Origin: an uncultured bacterium
GTDB lineage: Bacteria > Patescibacteriota > Minisyncoccia > Phycocordibacterales > PALSA-1337
Reading direction: 5' to 3'
DNA: 35,450 nucleotides
Assembly: GCA_903837075.1 (NCBI GenBank)
Contig: CAILTI010000024.1
Coordinates: 1-35,450, forward strand
The notes under the pieces are model-generated. The model was not told the DNA's origin, made no database searches, and was given only the letters and a program-made list of their open reading frames with translations. The position numbers and the translations under genes are program-made. Numbering within the stretch: position 1 is the stretch's first letter; every line of letters starts with the position of its first letter. This document shows positions 26,351 to 35,450 of the stretch, one piece after another.

Positions 26351-26439
26351 CCGACCCAGAATCTCCAATAAACCCATGATTATTTCAATTCTCTCGACAC
26401 ATTATTAGCGCCCTACTATACTAGCATGTACACAATCAA

Positions 26440-27459
26440 ATGTCAATAGACAATAAGAAGCCATCCAAAGATGATAAGGATTCAAAGGATTTGGGATTTC
26501 TAGACCAAACCCTGCGCCCTTTACGTTGGGATGAATACATAGGTCAACAAAATATCAAGAACAATCTCCACATCTTGTTAACTGCCGCCAAGGAACGTGA
26601 ACATCCTCCGGAACACATCCTTTTCTATGGCCCACCTGGACTAGGAAAGACGACTCTGGCACACCTCATAGCCAAGGAAACTGGTGCGCAGATGAGAGTG
26701 ACCTCGGGACCAGCTATTCTGAAAGTTGGTGACCTAGCATCCATACTCACCAACCTCTCTTCCGGTGACATCCTATTCATAGACGAAATACATAGGTTGA
26801 ATAAGGCCATAGAAGAGATCCTCTACCCTGCTATGGAAACAGGCAAGCTCGACATCATCATTGGCAAAGGGCCATCCGCGCGCACCATACAACTAGATCT
26901 GCCTCCATTCACACTGATCGCCGCCACGACACGCATCGCTATGATCTCGGCCCCACTACGATCCAGATTCTCCGGCGGAGTATTCAAACTAGAATTCTAT
27001 TCTGATAAGGAGATCGCCGACATCGTCACCAGATCAGCGAAAATATTGGGTACTGAGATAGAAAACTCGGCCGTTATGGAGATCGCCGTTAGATCTAGAT
27101 TCACTCCCCGCACTGCCAACTACCACCTGAAGCGTTGTCGTGATTATGCACAGATCAACAAAAGCCATCTCTCCAAGGATATCGTAACGAAAGCTTTGGA
27201 AATGTTAGGTGTCGACACGATAGGTCTAACTGCCGCAGACCGTGACATACTGAAAGTTATCGTGAACAAATTTGGCGGCGGCCCTGTAGGGCTGAACACT
27301 ATCGCAGCCGCCCTCTCTGAGGAACAGGCTACTATCGAAGAGGTCTACGAGCCGTACTTGATACAACTCGGCCTTCTAGAACGTACTTCACGAGGTAGGA
27401 TTGCCACCAATAAAGCTTACGATCATCTCGGGGTAAAGGGTGCCAATAAGTTGCTGTGA
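26440..27459 (+). CDS. ruvB: Holliday junction DNA helicase RuvB
   Basis: LRPLRWDEYIGQQNIKNNLHILLTAAKER...HILFYGPPGLGKTTLAHLIAKE...LFIDEIHRLNKAIEEILYPAMET...TLIAATTRIAMISAPLRSRF. Confidence 0.97.
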   Translation: MSIDNKKPSKDDKDSKDLGFLDQTLRPLRWDEYIGQQNIKNNLHILLTAAKEREHPPEHILFYGPPGLGKTTLAHLIAKETGAQMRVTSGPAILKVGDLASILTNLSSGDILFIDEIHRLNKAIEEILYPAMETGKLDIIIGKGPSARTIQLDLPPFTLIAATTRIAMISAPLRSRFSGGVFKLEFYSDKEIADIVTRSAKILGTEIENSAVMEIAVRSRFTPRTANYHLKRCRDYAQINKSHLSKDIVTKALEMLGVDTIGLTAADRDILKVIVNKFGGGPVGLNTIAAALSEEQATIEEVYEPYLIQLGLLERTSRGRIATNKAYDHLGVKGANKLL

Positions 27460-27513
27460 TCCGTTTGTATTTTCGTCACCTATCCGTTATTATTAAAATT
27501 AATCAAAATCACC

Positions 27514-28044
27514 ATGTCCGGACACAATAAATTTTCCAAGATCAAGCACCTCAAGGCCAAGAATGATGCTCAAAAGAGCAAGAATTTCGGTAAAATAGTA
27601 CGCCTACTGACAGTGGAGTCGAAAAAGGCCAACGGCAACTTGAAGTCCCCTGGACTCATAGCCGCTATAGACAAAGCCCGCAAAGACAACATGCCGAATG
27701 ACACGGTCGACCGCGCAGTCAAGAAAGGTGCCACGGACAATAGTGCCGCCATGGAATCTATCATCTATGAAACTTACGGTCCTGGTGGTATCGCCATACT
27801 CGTAGAAGCTTTGACTGACAACAGGAACAAAGCCGCACAAGAGATCAAACACATACTGAGCCTGAATGGATACGAACTAGCCTCCCCTGGCAGTGCCTCA
27901 TGGGCATTCGCCAAGGCAAATGGCACATGGACAGCAACAACGACGATGCCGCTAGAAGATGCGGACATAGAGGCATTGACGAAACTCGTCGAAGAACTCG
28001 AAGAAAATGAAGAGGTTCAGGATGTATTCACGAATGCGGAGTAA
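27514..28044 (+). CDS. YebC/PmpR-family protein, short form
   Basis: MSGHNKFSKIKHLKAKNDAQKSKNFGKIVRLLTVESKK...YETYGPGGIAILVEALTDNRNKAAQEIKHILSLNGYELASPGSASWAF. Confidence 0.92.
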   Translation: MSGHNKFSKIKHLKAKNDAQKSKNFGKIVRLLTVESKKANGNLKSPGLIAAIDKARKDNMPNDTVDRAVKKGATDNSAAMESIIYETYGPGGIAILVEALTDNRNKAAQEIKHILSLNGYELASPGSASWAFAKANGTWTATTTMPLEDADIEALTKLVEELEENEEVQDVFTNAE

Positions 28045-28071
28045 TAACGAAGCACGGAAACAGGAATCACC

Positions 28072-28572
28072 ATGCGCTCTGCATCAACAATCATTCTCGG
28101 CATCGACCCCGGTTACGACCGTGTCGGCATCGCCATTATCGAAAAGCCTGACAAAGGCAAGGAGGTCGTTGTACATTCCACATGCTTCCAGACATCTTCC
28201 AAAGATACTATCTATGACAGACTGCATTCGATCGGTCTAGAGATAAAGGCGACGATAGCTAAATATTCCCCAACCACCCTATCTATCGAAACACTATTCA
28301 TCACCAAGAATCAGAAGACTGCCATGCGCGTCTCGGAGGCTCGTGGCATCATCATATACGAGGCATTGAATAGTGGTCTCAGTATTTCTGAATACAGTCC
28401 GATGCAAGTCAAGATGTCTATAACTGGTGACGGCACTAGCGACAAATCTAGAATACAGAAAATGGTCCGCCTACTCGTTTCACTACCGAAGAAAGATGCT
28501 ATCGATGATGAATACGACGCTATCGCCGTCGGCCTCACACATTCCGCGATGATGAGATCGCTGAGAAATTAG
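28072..28572 (+). CDS. ruvC: Crossover junction endodeoxyribonuclease RuvC
   Basis: IILGIDPGYDRVGIAIIEK...LSIETLFITKNQKTAMRVSEARGII...KDAIDDEYDAIAVGLTH. Confidence 0.95.
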   Translation: MRSASTIILGIDPGYDRVGIAIIEKPDKGKEVVVHSTCFQTSSKDTIYDRLHSIGLEIKATIAKYSPTTLSIETLFITKNQKTAMRVSEARGIIIYEALNSGLSISEYSPMQVKMSITGDGTSDKSRIQKMVRLLVSLPKKDAIDDEYDAIAVGLTHSAMMRSLRN

Positions 28573-28691
28573 CAGCCTTCACACCGCGGACTTTCCAGAC
28601 TTCATTGTTATCCACACCCAACCTTTCTTGCAAATTTAATACGGTTTTGTTACAAATTACATACAAAGCCATTATAATTAAAAATCTGAGT

Positions 28692-28988
28692 ATGCCTCAC
28701 ACAAAATCAACCCGTTCGGCCGTTCGTCCAGTAGTTCGTCCGAACAAGAAAGTTAAGCAGCCAGCCAAACCAGTATCTGAAGATGCTGATGAACTAGCCG
28801 CTCTCCCTGTCGCCAATATTAGGAAAGCACCGGAGATAGATATTCACGATGATGTGATCGGTATCATCGAGGAGAAACCGGAGGTTGATCCATTGCTCGC
28901 TGAAGAAGACTCCGAAGACGGCGCTGGCGAGGAAGCAACTCTCGACGAAGAAGAGATCAATCCTTTCGGAGACAAATGGGAGGTGTAA
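28692..28988 (+). CDS. Small acidic hypothetical protein
   Basis: MPHTKSTRSAVRPVVRPNKKVKQPAKPV...EEDSEDGAGEEATLDEEEINPFGDKWEV: basic N-term, acidic C-term. Confidence 0.6.
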   Translation: MPHTKSTRSAVRPVVRPNKKVKQPAKPVSEDADELAALPVANIRKAPEIDIHDDVIGIIEEKPEVDPLLAEEDSEDGAGEEATLDEEEINPFGDKWEV

Positions 28989-29012
28989 ATCTCTGCTATA
29001 ATGGACATCTAA

Positions 29013-31547
29013 ATGTCAAAGAGAAAGAAATCTCGTCATATATTTAGACTATTCGCGATAGTGGCATCGCTCGTATTCATCGCGATTGGTGCCGGTGGTC
29101 TCTGGGTTGCAACTCTAAAGATGCCCGACCTGAATTCCTTCCAGGCTAGAAAGATCGCCGAATCAACCAAGATATACGACCGGACTGGCACTGTCCTCCT
29201 CTATGACACCGGCAAGAATGCCAAGCTTTCATACATTCCCCTCTCCGCTATCACTCCTCTAGCACAGAAGGCGGCGATCGCTATAGAGGATTCGAATTTC
29301 TATAACAATATCGGCATCGAGCCGTTGTCCATCATGCGCGCTATCCTCGCTGACATCGCATCTGGCGGATATGACCAGGGGGCTTCGACGATCACACAAC
29401 AAGTCGTCAAGAATTCACTATTAACAACAGACAAGACGATAACCCGCAAGATCAAAGAGTGGGTATTGGCAATAAAGCTAACCAAGATCATGAGCAAGGA
29501 TCAGATCCTCGAAACGTACCTCAATGAGACACCCTATGGCGGAACGCTATACGGTATAGAAGAGGCCAGTAGAGCATATTTCGGTAGACCCGCCAGCGAC
29601 CTTTCTCTAGCACAATCAGCATATCTGGCCGCAATACCCCAAGCACCGACATATTTTTCTCCTTATGGAACGCATCGAGAATCCCTGGACACTAGACACG
29701 TCGTCGTATTACAGAGAATGCGCGACTTGGGATTCATTTCCAATGATGAATACACCGTCGCAAAAGCTGAGAAGGTTCAATTCCTCTCAAAGAATGACTC
29801 CAGTATCCGCGCCCCACATTTCGTCATGTTCGTGAAGGAATACCTGACGCAAAAATACGGTGAGGACGAGGTTGATAGCGGCGGTCTCAAGGTTATAACT
29901 ACACTGGACTACACTATGCAACAGACCGCTGAGGATGTTGTAAAGAAATTCGGCCCATCACTCACGTCCAATTTCAATGCCAGCAACACGGCGATGGTCG
30001 CCATAGACCCGAAGAATGGAGATATCCTGACCATGGTAGGCTCGAGAGACTATTTTGATGCCTCGATCGACGGGAACTACAATATCGCCTTAGCAAAGAG
30101 GCAGCCAGGATCAACTTTCAAACCTTTCGTATATTCTACCCTTTTCAAGAAAGGCTACACTCCAGAGACGATATTATTCGACGTGCAAACCGAATTTTCG
30201 AACTATTGTACCGTCGAAGGAAAACCGAAGACTGAGGGCATCACCGATACGAGCAAGACGTGTTATTCACCAAATGAATACGACAACATATTCGAAGGTC
30301 CATTAACCGTCCGGAAATCCCTAGCCCAATCTAGGAACATTCCCGCCGTCAAAGCCCTCTATCTAGCCGGAATACCAGAATCTATCCAAACTGCCGAGGA
30401 GATGGGTATCACGAGCCTCAAAGATCCGAACAGGTATGGACTGACACTAGTTCTCGGTGGTGGTGAAGTCTCTCTACTAGACCTAACGAGCGCGTACGGT
30501 GTTTTCGCCAATGACGGAATGAGAACTCCCTATAGATCTATATTGAAAGTCACTGATAAAAAGGATGTTGTACTCGAGGAAAATGGCACAACGACACCGA
30601 CACTGGCTCTGCAACCTGAGATCGCCCGACAAATATCAGACATACTATCAGATAATGAAGTTCGCATGGCCAGCCTAAAGCCTGTTGCAGACAGTGTCGG
30701 CAGACAGGTAGCGATAAAAACTGGTACTACCAATGACTATAGGGATGTATGGGCTGTAGGATATACACCCAATCTCGTCGTTGGTGCCTGGGCTGGGAAG
30801 AATAACAACACTCCGATGCAACACAATGTCGCCGGTCTCATCATCGCACCAGTCTGGGGCGCATTCATGTCTCAGGCGGTCAAGAATCTTCCTGTAGAAG
30901 GCTTCGTCCCTCCCCCATCACCACTCACTGATGGTAAGCCTGTTTTGCGCGGTATATGGCAAGGTGGTATGTCATACACGATCGACAAGATCTCTGGTAA
31001 AGTAGCGACGGCATATACTCCACAAGAAACGAAGCAGGAAGTTCTCTATGATAGTGTTCACACTATACTCCAGTGGGTTAACAAAGATGATCCGCGCGGC
31101 CTACCTCTCGCAGATCCTACACAAGATTCCCAATATCCATACTGGGAGTACGGTGTCAGGAAATGGTTAGTTGAATATCAGAAACTCCATCCAGATTTCA
31201 AAGAGTCCAAAGGTGACTTCGTCATCCCTACCCAAACTGACGACGTCCATACTGCCGACAAAGTTCCGAAGATCATCTTCGTCTACCCTAGTGCCACTTC
31301 TACACCTATCAATCCTCAAAGTTTATTACCCATCAAACTAGGTATCGCGGGTTCTTTTACCCCGACAAAGACTGATGTTTATCTGAATGGTAAATATGTT
31401 CTGACTGCTGACCGCGACCCTCTCAATTTTTCATTTATTCCTTCCGATGTTGGTAATGTGAATGACACGGACAATGTCATAACCGTCAATGTGTTTGATA
31501 GCGCCTACAACAAAGGCGAGGCGACTCTAAACTTTACAGTTAATTAA
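29013..31547 (+). CDS. Class A penicillin-binding protein (GT51 + transpeptidase)
   Basis: AIEDSNFYNNIGIEPLSIMRAILAD...QGASTITQQVVKN; RQPGSTFKPF (SXXK), SRN, KTGTTNDYRDVW (KTG). Confidence 0.95.
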   Translation: MSKRKKSRHIFRLFAIVASLVFIAIGAGGLWVATLKMPDLNSFQARKIAESTKIYDRTGTVLLYDTGKNAKLSYIPLSAITPLAQKAAIAIEDSNFYNNIGIEPLSIMRAILADIASGGYDQGASTITQQVVKNSLLTTDKTITRKIKEWVLAIKLTKIMSKDQILETYLNETPYGGTLYGIEEASRAYFGRPASDLSLAQSAYLAAIPQAPTYFSPYGTHRESLDTRHVVVLQRMRDLGFISNDEYTVAKAEKVQFLSKNDSSIRAPHFVMFVKEYLTQKYGEDEVDSGGLKVITTLDYTMQQTAEDVVKKFGPSLTSNFNASNTAMVAIDPKNGDILTMVGSRDYFDASIDGNYNIALAKRQPGSTFKPFVYSTLFKKGYTPETILFDVQTEFSNYCTVEGKPKTEGITDTSKTCYSPNEYDNIFEGPLTVRKSLAQSRNIPAVKALYLAGIPESIQTAEEMGITSLKDPNRYGLTLVLGGGEVSLLDLTSAYGVFANDGMRTPYRSILKVTDKKDVVLEENGTTTPTLALQPEIARQISDILSDNEVRMASLKPVADSVGRQVAIKTGTTNDYRDVWAVGYTPNLVVGAWAGKNNNTPMQHNVAGLIIAPVWGAFMSQAVKNLPVEGFVPPPSPLTDGKPVLRGIWQGGMSYTIDKISGKVATAYTPQETKQEVLYDSVHTILQWVNKDDPRGLPLADPTQDSQYPYWEYGVRKWLVEYQKLHPDFKESKGDFVIPTQTDDVHTADKVPKIIFVYPSATSTPINPQSLLPIKLGIAGSFTPTKTDVYLNGKYVLTADRDPLNFSFIPSDVGNVNDTDNVITVNVFDSAYNKGEATLNFTVN

Positions 31548-31560
31548 TCCGCCAAATTCC

Positions 31561-31821
31561 CTATTTTATTTCAGTAATCTTTACTGCATCCTGTCTATCA
31601 TTTATCAACTTCAATATTTGCTGCTTCTTTATGAAAAGTTCTGATCTGGCCGCCTGGCTGATATTCGAGAAGTGAACAGTAGTTTCTTTAACTGCTATAT
31701 TTCCCACTGGAATATCGATTCTCACAACATCCTTGATCACCCCTCTAACGATCTCGCATATGAAAAATTCCCGCGTTTGGCGGTTTTGCATCTTCTTCAA
31801 TAAGTGTCCAATACCAAACAT
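31561..31821 (-). CDS. Small DUF721/DciA-like protein (tentative)
   Basis: 86 aa; VHFSNISQAARSELFIKKQQILKLIND resembles the C-terminal part of DUF721/DciA; directly downstream of dnaN. Confidence 0.5.
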   Translation of the reverse strand: MFGIGHLLKKMQNRQTREFFICEIVRGVIKDVVRIDIPVGNIAVKETTVHFSNISQAARSELFIKKQQILKLINDRQDAVKITEIK

Positions 31822-31826
31822 ATAGA

Positions 31827-32933
31827 CTAACGATTCATCGGCATAACTAGATACATGAAGGTCTGATCCCCGGAAATAGGCCTTATCACCATAGGTTTAT
31901 TGATCCCGCTCAGTTGTAGGGAGATACTGTCTGCGTCTATAGACTGGAAACAGTCGGCTATGTATTTGTAATTGAAATTGATCTCCATCTTCTCCCCTGT
32001 TAATGCCGCGTCTATATTGGTCTTGTTCTCGCCAATGTCAGAATTTTTCGTTTGGACTTCGAAAATCTTTCCTTTCGGATCTACTATCATGTGCACTTGA
32101 TTGAATTTGTCAGAAAAAATGTTTGATATCTTCAACGCGTTCAAGAAATCTTGTTTCAAAGTTATAACCTCCGTTACATAACCTTTGGGAATGATCTGTT
32201 TGTAATCTGGGAATGTTCCGTCGATGATGCGGGAAACAACGTAGATACCATTGGCCTCAAAAGAGATCAGATTCTTGCCCATTTTTGCTTTGAGATTTTC
32301 TCCCATACTCTCTATGATCCTCGTCACGTCGGCAATATTCTTGAACGGAAGCAGTATCTCGTTGATCTTTACAGCCAAAGGAACCTTTATCCTCTTTTCT
32401 GCTAGACGGAATGAGTCCGTGGCCGCAAAGACGATATAATCCCCGTCCTTGTATATATAGACACTAGACAGCTCCGGCTTCACACTCGACACAGAAGCGC
32501 TGTACCAGACTGATTTTAGGCCTTTTATGAATATCTCACTGGCGAATGACATCTCCGTAGCATCAGCCACTGTCGGAATCGTAGGAAAGTCCTCTATAGG
32601 TAATGTTTTGATGACCCCTTTGGACTTGTTTGCTTGGATGTGTAGATTTCCTGATATGACTTCGACCTTCACTATCTGGTTGTCTTCTTGGATCTGGGAA
32701 ATGAATGATGACAATATATGCCCCGGCACTGCCACAACACCTTTCGTGGTTGTTTTGATAGGTACAGATATCTCCACTCCGATATCTAGGTTAGTTGCCT
32801 TGAAAATAGCAACGTTATCATCAGCCTCTATCAGTACACAAGAGAGAACTGGTAGCGTCATATGTTTGCCAGTTATCCTCTCGACTAGGCCAACTGCTTC
32901 TTTTAGTTTTTTAAAGTTAATTTCAAATTTCAT
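31827..32933 (-). CDS. dnaN: DNA polymerase III subunit beta
   Basis: MKFEINFKKLKEAVGLVERITGKHMTLPVLSCVLIEADDN...ATDSFRLAEKRI...YLVMPMNR. Confidence 0.96.
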   Translation of the reverse strand: MKFEINFKKLKEAVGLVERITGKHMTLPVLSCVLIEADDNVAIFKATNLDIGVEISVPIKTTTKGVVAVPGHILSSFISQIQEDNQIVKVEVISGNLHIQANKSKGVIKTLPIEDFPTIPTVADATEMSFASEIFIKGLKSVWYSASVSSVKPELSSVYIYKDGDYIVFAATDSFRLAEKRIKVPLAVKINEILLPFKNIADVTRIIESMGENLKAKMGKNLISFEANGIYVVSRIIDGTFPDYKQIIPKGYVTEVITLKQDFLNALKISNIFSDKFNQVHMIVDPKGKIFEVQTKNSDIGENKTNIDAALTGEKMEINFNYKYIADCFQSIDADSISLQLSGINKPMVIRPISGDQTFMYLVMPMNR

Positions 32934-32939
32934 GTTATT

Positions 32940-33103
32940 AGGGGGGTGAATATGTTGATAATTATTTCCAAGGCTAATATTGAATGTATATTATCTATCA
33001 CAAATTATTTATCCTGTTGAAAAATTATAGTTAGTAATTTGATGAAATATTTGTATACTCGCAATCAACAACTTATCCACAGACTTATTACCATGCAAAA
33101 TTT
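32940..33103. other. AT-rich dnaA-dnaN intergenic region with a perfect DnaA box (33073-33081)
   Basis: TTATCCACA in an AT-rich stretch between dnaN and dnaA; possible oriC part. Confidence 0.45.
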
Positions 33104-34453
33104 TTATAACATCGAACGTAGTTGATTGATCTCTTGTAACAGAACCGGACTAGTCTTCAGATCCTCTTTCACTTTTTCATACGAGTGGATGACTGTGGTG
33201 TGATCGCGACCGCCCAGCTTGTCCCCTATCGAAGGGAAAGAGATGTTAAAGTCCTCACGGAGCATATACATGACGACTTGGCGTGGCTTAACTACCTCTT
33301 TTCTGCGGGTTTTGTTGTATATACTATCTTCGTCGACATTGTAGAAATCAGAGACGACCTTCACGATATCTTTGATAGAAACAGTCTTTTTGGGTTTGGC
33401 ACTATTCTTCAATATATCCTTGATCTCGTTTATATTGAGTTCCCTGTTGCGGAGTTGTGTCTGGCAAGCGATCACATTGACGATACCTTCTATCTCGCGG
33501 ATATTGTCATCGATCGATCCAGAAAGATATTCGACGACATCTGTTGATAGGGTGATGTTGTGAACACCGCACTTCGTTCGAACTATGGCCATCCTAGACT
33601 CGCGATCTGGTTCAGGTATATCTACGATCATACCGACACTGAATCTGCCTCTCAAGCGAGATTCGAGACCAGGGATGATGTTCGGGTGACGATCAGAAGA
33701 AAATACGAGTTGTCTTCCTGTATCATGGAAGGTATTGAAGAAGTGGAACAACTCTTCCTGGAATTTTTCTTTGTGTGAGAAGAATTGGACATCATCCATG
33801 ATCATCACGTCATATTTTCTATACTTATCCTTGAATGGTTGAACTTTGTTCTCCTGTATAGCTACGAAGAACTCAGAACCAAACCTCTCTGAGGTGAGGT
33901 AGAAGACCCTTTTGTTCGGGTGAACTTTCTTGATCTGGTTCCCTACTGCCTGGATGAGATGAGTTTTGCCTCTACCGGTCGATCCGTAGACGAATAGTGG
34001 GTTGTAAACCATGCCTGGGTTCTTGATGATGGCCTGTGAAGCAGCATGGGCGAGCTCGTTGAATGGTCCTATGACAAAATTATCGAACGTATAACGTGGA
34101 TTCAGGTTATCTTCTTTGTTTATATAGAAATCTTGTAGTGGCATAGGCATTGTCGGGGTTGCGACAACCTTCTTTTTGGCGTCATTGACCTTGGACTTCT
34201 CATTTTCCTTGGTTATAACGTATTCGAGAGCCCTGATACCTTCATTCATCTGCCTCAATATGCGTAGAATGTTGTTGTGGAACTTCTTTACCATCCATTC
34301 TTGAGTAAATGAGTTCGGAACCCCTAGATATACTACGCCTTCAGTCTCCTTAAGGATCTTGGTTTCTTTGAACCATGTAGAAAAATTGGCCTGAGACACT
34401 ATCGTCTCTATCTCTACTAGCGCTGTTTGCCACATTTTTGAATAGTCTTGCAT
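33104..34453 (-). CDS. dnaA: Chromosomal replication initiator DnaA
   Basis: NPLFVYGSTGRGKTHLIQAVGNQI...DVMIMDDVQFFSHKEKFQEELFHFFN...LGGRDHTTVIHSYEKV. Confidence 0.98.
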   Translation of the reverse strand: MQDYSKMWQTALVEIETIVSQANFSTWFKETKILKETEGVVYLGVPNSFTQEWMVKKFHNNILRILRQMNEGIRALEYVITKENEKSKVNDAKKKVVATPTMPMPLQDFYINKEDNLNPRYTFDNFVIGPFNELAHAASQAIIKNPGMVYNPLFVYGSTGRGKTHLIQAVGNQIKKVHPNKRVFYLTSERFGSEFFVAIQENKVQPFKDKYRKYDVMIMDDVQFFSHKEKFQEELFHFFNTFHDTGRQLVFSSDRHPNIIPGLESRLRGRFSVGMIVDIPEPDRESRMAIVRTKCGVHNITLSTDVVEYLSGSIDDNIREIEGIVNVIACQTQLRNRELNINEIKDILKNSAKPKKTVSIKDIVKVVSDFYNVDEDSIYNKTRRKEVVKPRQVVMYMLREDFNISFPSIGDKLGGRDHTTVIHSYEKVKEDLKTSPVLLQEINQLRSML

Positions 34454-34608
34454 AGGTAAATTTTTTCTTTAAGTATATACCTGTTTATAATTCTGCATAC
34501 TTGTGGAGGAAGATAAAATATGTTGATAAGTTGTGGACAACTATTTTAGTGGGTTTTTTCCTACATAAAGGTTGTAATTTTTTATAGGTTTTAATGAATG
34601 AGGGATAA

Positions 34609-34672
34609 GTAACCTCCCACACCTCTTTTTGTCACAAAATATCCTCGAGACTCAAGGGGTGTGGGAGGTTAC
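34609..34672. repeat. Copy 2 of hairpin repeat, upstream of rpmH
   Basis: GTAACCTCCCACACCTCTT / AAGGGGTGTGGGAGGTTAC with the 26-bp core at 34631-34656. Confidence 0.9.
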
Positions 34673-34719
34673 CTTCATACCACTTGAATTTATCAGTAAG
34701 ATAAGGTACAGTAGTCTGC

Positions 34720-34854
34720 ATGTCATTCACATACAATCCAAAAAAGAGGAAGCGTGCCAAATCCCACGGTTTTCGAGTACGCATGAAGACTACTTCTGGC
34801 CGCAAAGTATTGGCTCGCCGACGCAGCAAAGGTCGCACTCGTGTTGCCGTCTAA
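34720..34854 (+). CDS. rpmH: 50S ribosomal protein L34
   Basis: [44 protein letters not shown]; too short for the ORF track. Confidence 0.96.
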   Translation: MSFTYNPKKRKRAKSHGFRVRMKTTSGRKVLARRRSKGRTRVAV

Positions 34855-34868
34855 GCACATAGTCCTAT

Positions 34869-35264
34869 ATGCTACCTCGTTCAGTTAGGCTTACTAAGGA
34901 ACAATTCAACTCTGTTATGGAAAAAGGGAGAGCTTATCACTCTACCCTTTTCATGTTGAGGGTCGTGCCTGCGACTAGTCCCGCGGTCAGTCCCGATTCT
35001 GTCAGCGGTAATGTCGGGAAAAGGACGCCTTTGGTCACTCCTACACACATCGCGGCCAGTATACCGAGCAAAGTTTCCAAGAAAGCCGTGGATAGGAATA
35101 GAATGAGGAGGAAAATATATGAGGCTATAAAACCGTTCTATAAGATAGTGGCTCCGAATCATTACGTGGTTGTTTTTGGTAAAAGCACCGCTCTCACGGT
35201 GACTCAGAGCCAATTGGAGAAAGATGTTCGCGATATCTTTGTAAAAGCGGGATTATTGAGGTAG
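34869..35264 (+). CDS. rnpA: Ribonuclease P protein component
   Basis: MLPRSVRLTKEQFNSVMEKGRAYHSTLFMLRVV...SKVSKKAVDRNRMRRKIYEAIKPF; between rpmH and yidC. Confidence 0.88.
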   Translation: MLPRSVRLTKEQFNSVMEKGRAYHSTLFMLRVVPATSPAVSPDSVSGNVGKRTPLVTPTHIAASIPSKVSKKAVDRNRMRRKIYEAIKPFYKIVAPNHYVVVFGKSTALTVTQSQLEKDVRDIFVKAGLLR

Positions 35265-35276
35265 TATTGATGCATC

Positions 35277-35450
35277 ATGTTCCATAACTACATCTTCTTG
35301 CCCCTTTACAATGGCCTCATCGGTATCATGGATATACTTCCAGGTATAGATGTAGGATTGGCGGTTATCATCTTTACAGTTATTATCCGTCTCATTCTAT
35401 TCCCCCTATCAAAGAGCTCAGTCCTGACTCAGGTGCGCATGAAGGCCGTC
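35277..35450 (+). CDS. yidC: Membrane protein insertase YidC, N-terminal fragment (window edge)
   Basis: MFHNYIFLPLYNGLIGIMDILPGIDVGLAVIIFTVIIRLILFPLSKSSVLTQVRMKAV. Confidence 0.9.
   Translation, partial: MFHNYIFLPLYNGLIGIMDILPGIDVGLAVIIFTVIIRLILFPLSKSSVLTQVRMKAV

Overview
The gene content looks like a small-genome bacterium of the Patescibacteria/CPR (Parcubacteria-like) type; this is inferred from protein content only. The window spans the dnaA/dnaN origin neighbourhood. Right end: yidC (partial), rnpA and rpmH on +; dnaA, dnaN and a short DUF721/DciA-like ORF on -. Leftward from there: a class A PBP, an acidic ORF, ruvC, short yebC, ruvB, a structured intergenic RNA candidate, pilB/gspE-type ATPase, tsaE, a DUF4143-type AAA ATPase cassette, small surface proteins, polA, holA, tRNA-Lys, a secreted protein with a small TM ORF, an orphan MazF/PemK-like protein, a prephenate dehydratase-dehydrogenase-ACT fusion, a four-gene operon with a mini J-domain protein and three unknown proteins, a PlsC-like acyltransferase, a coiled-coil ORF, DoxX, SpoU methylase, mutM, amidase, a MurE-like ligase, ruvA, rpsT, a CphA-like ATP-grasp protein, an unknown ORF, and a large radical-SAM ORF truncated by the window edge (absent from the ORF track). 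The most notable signals are: (1) a two-copy hairpin repeat with a 26-bp identical core upstream of ruvA and rpmH, one copy carrying a nested palindromic insertion; (2) a 145-nt intergenic RNA candidate closed by a perfect 14-bp stem; (3) repeat sequence sitting in frame inside polA and tsaE; (4) an ATPase cassette flanked by duplicated tsaE 3' ends; (5) the J-domain/unknown operon; (6) the PheA-TyrA-ACT fusion with an altered TRF motif. All family assignments come from reading motifs by eye; no searches were run.
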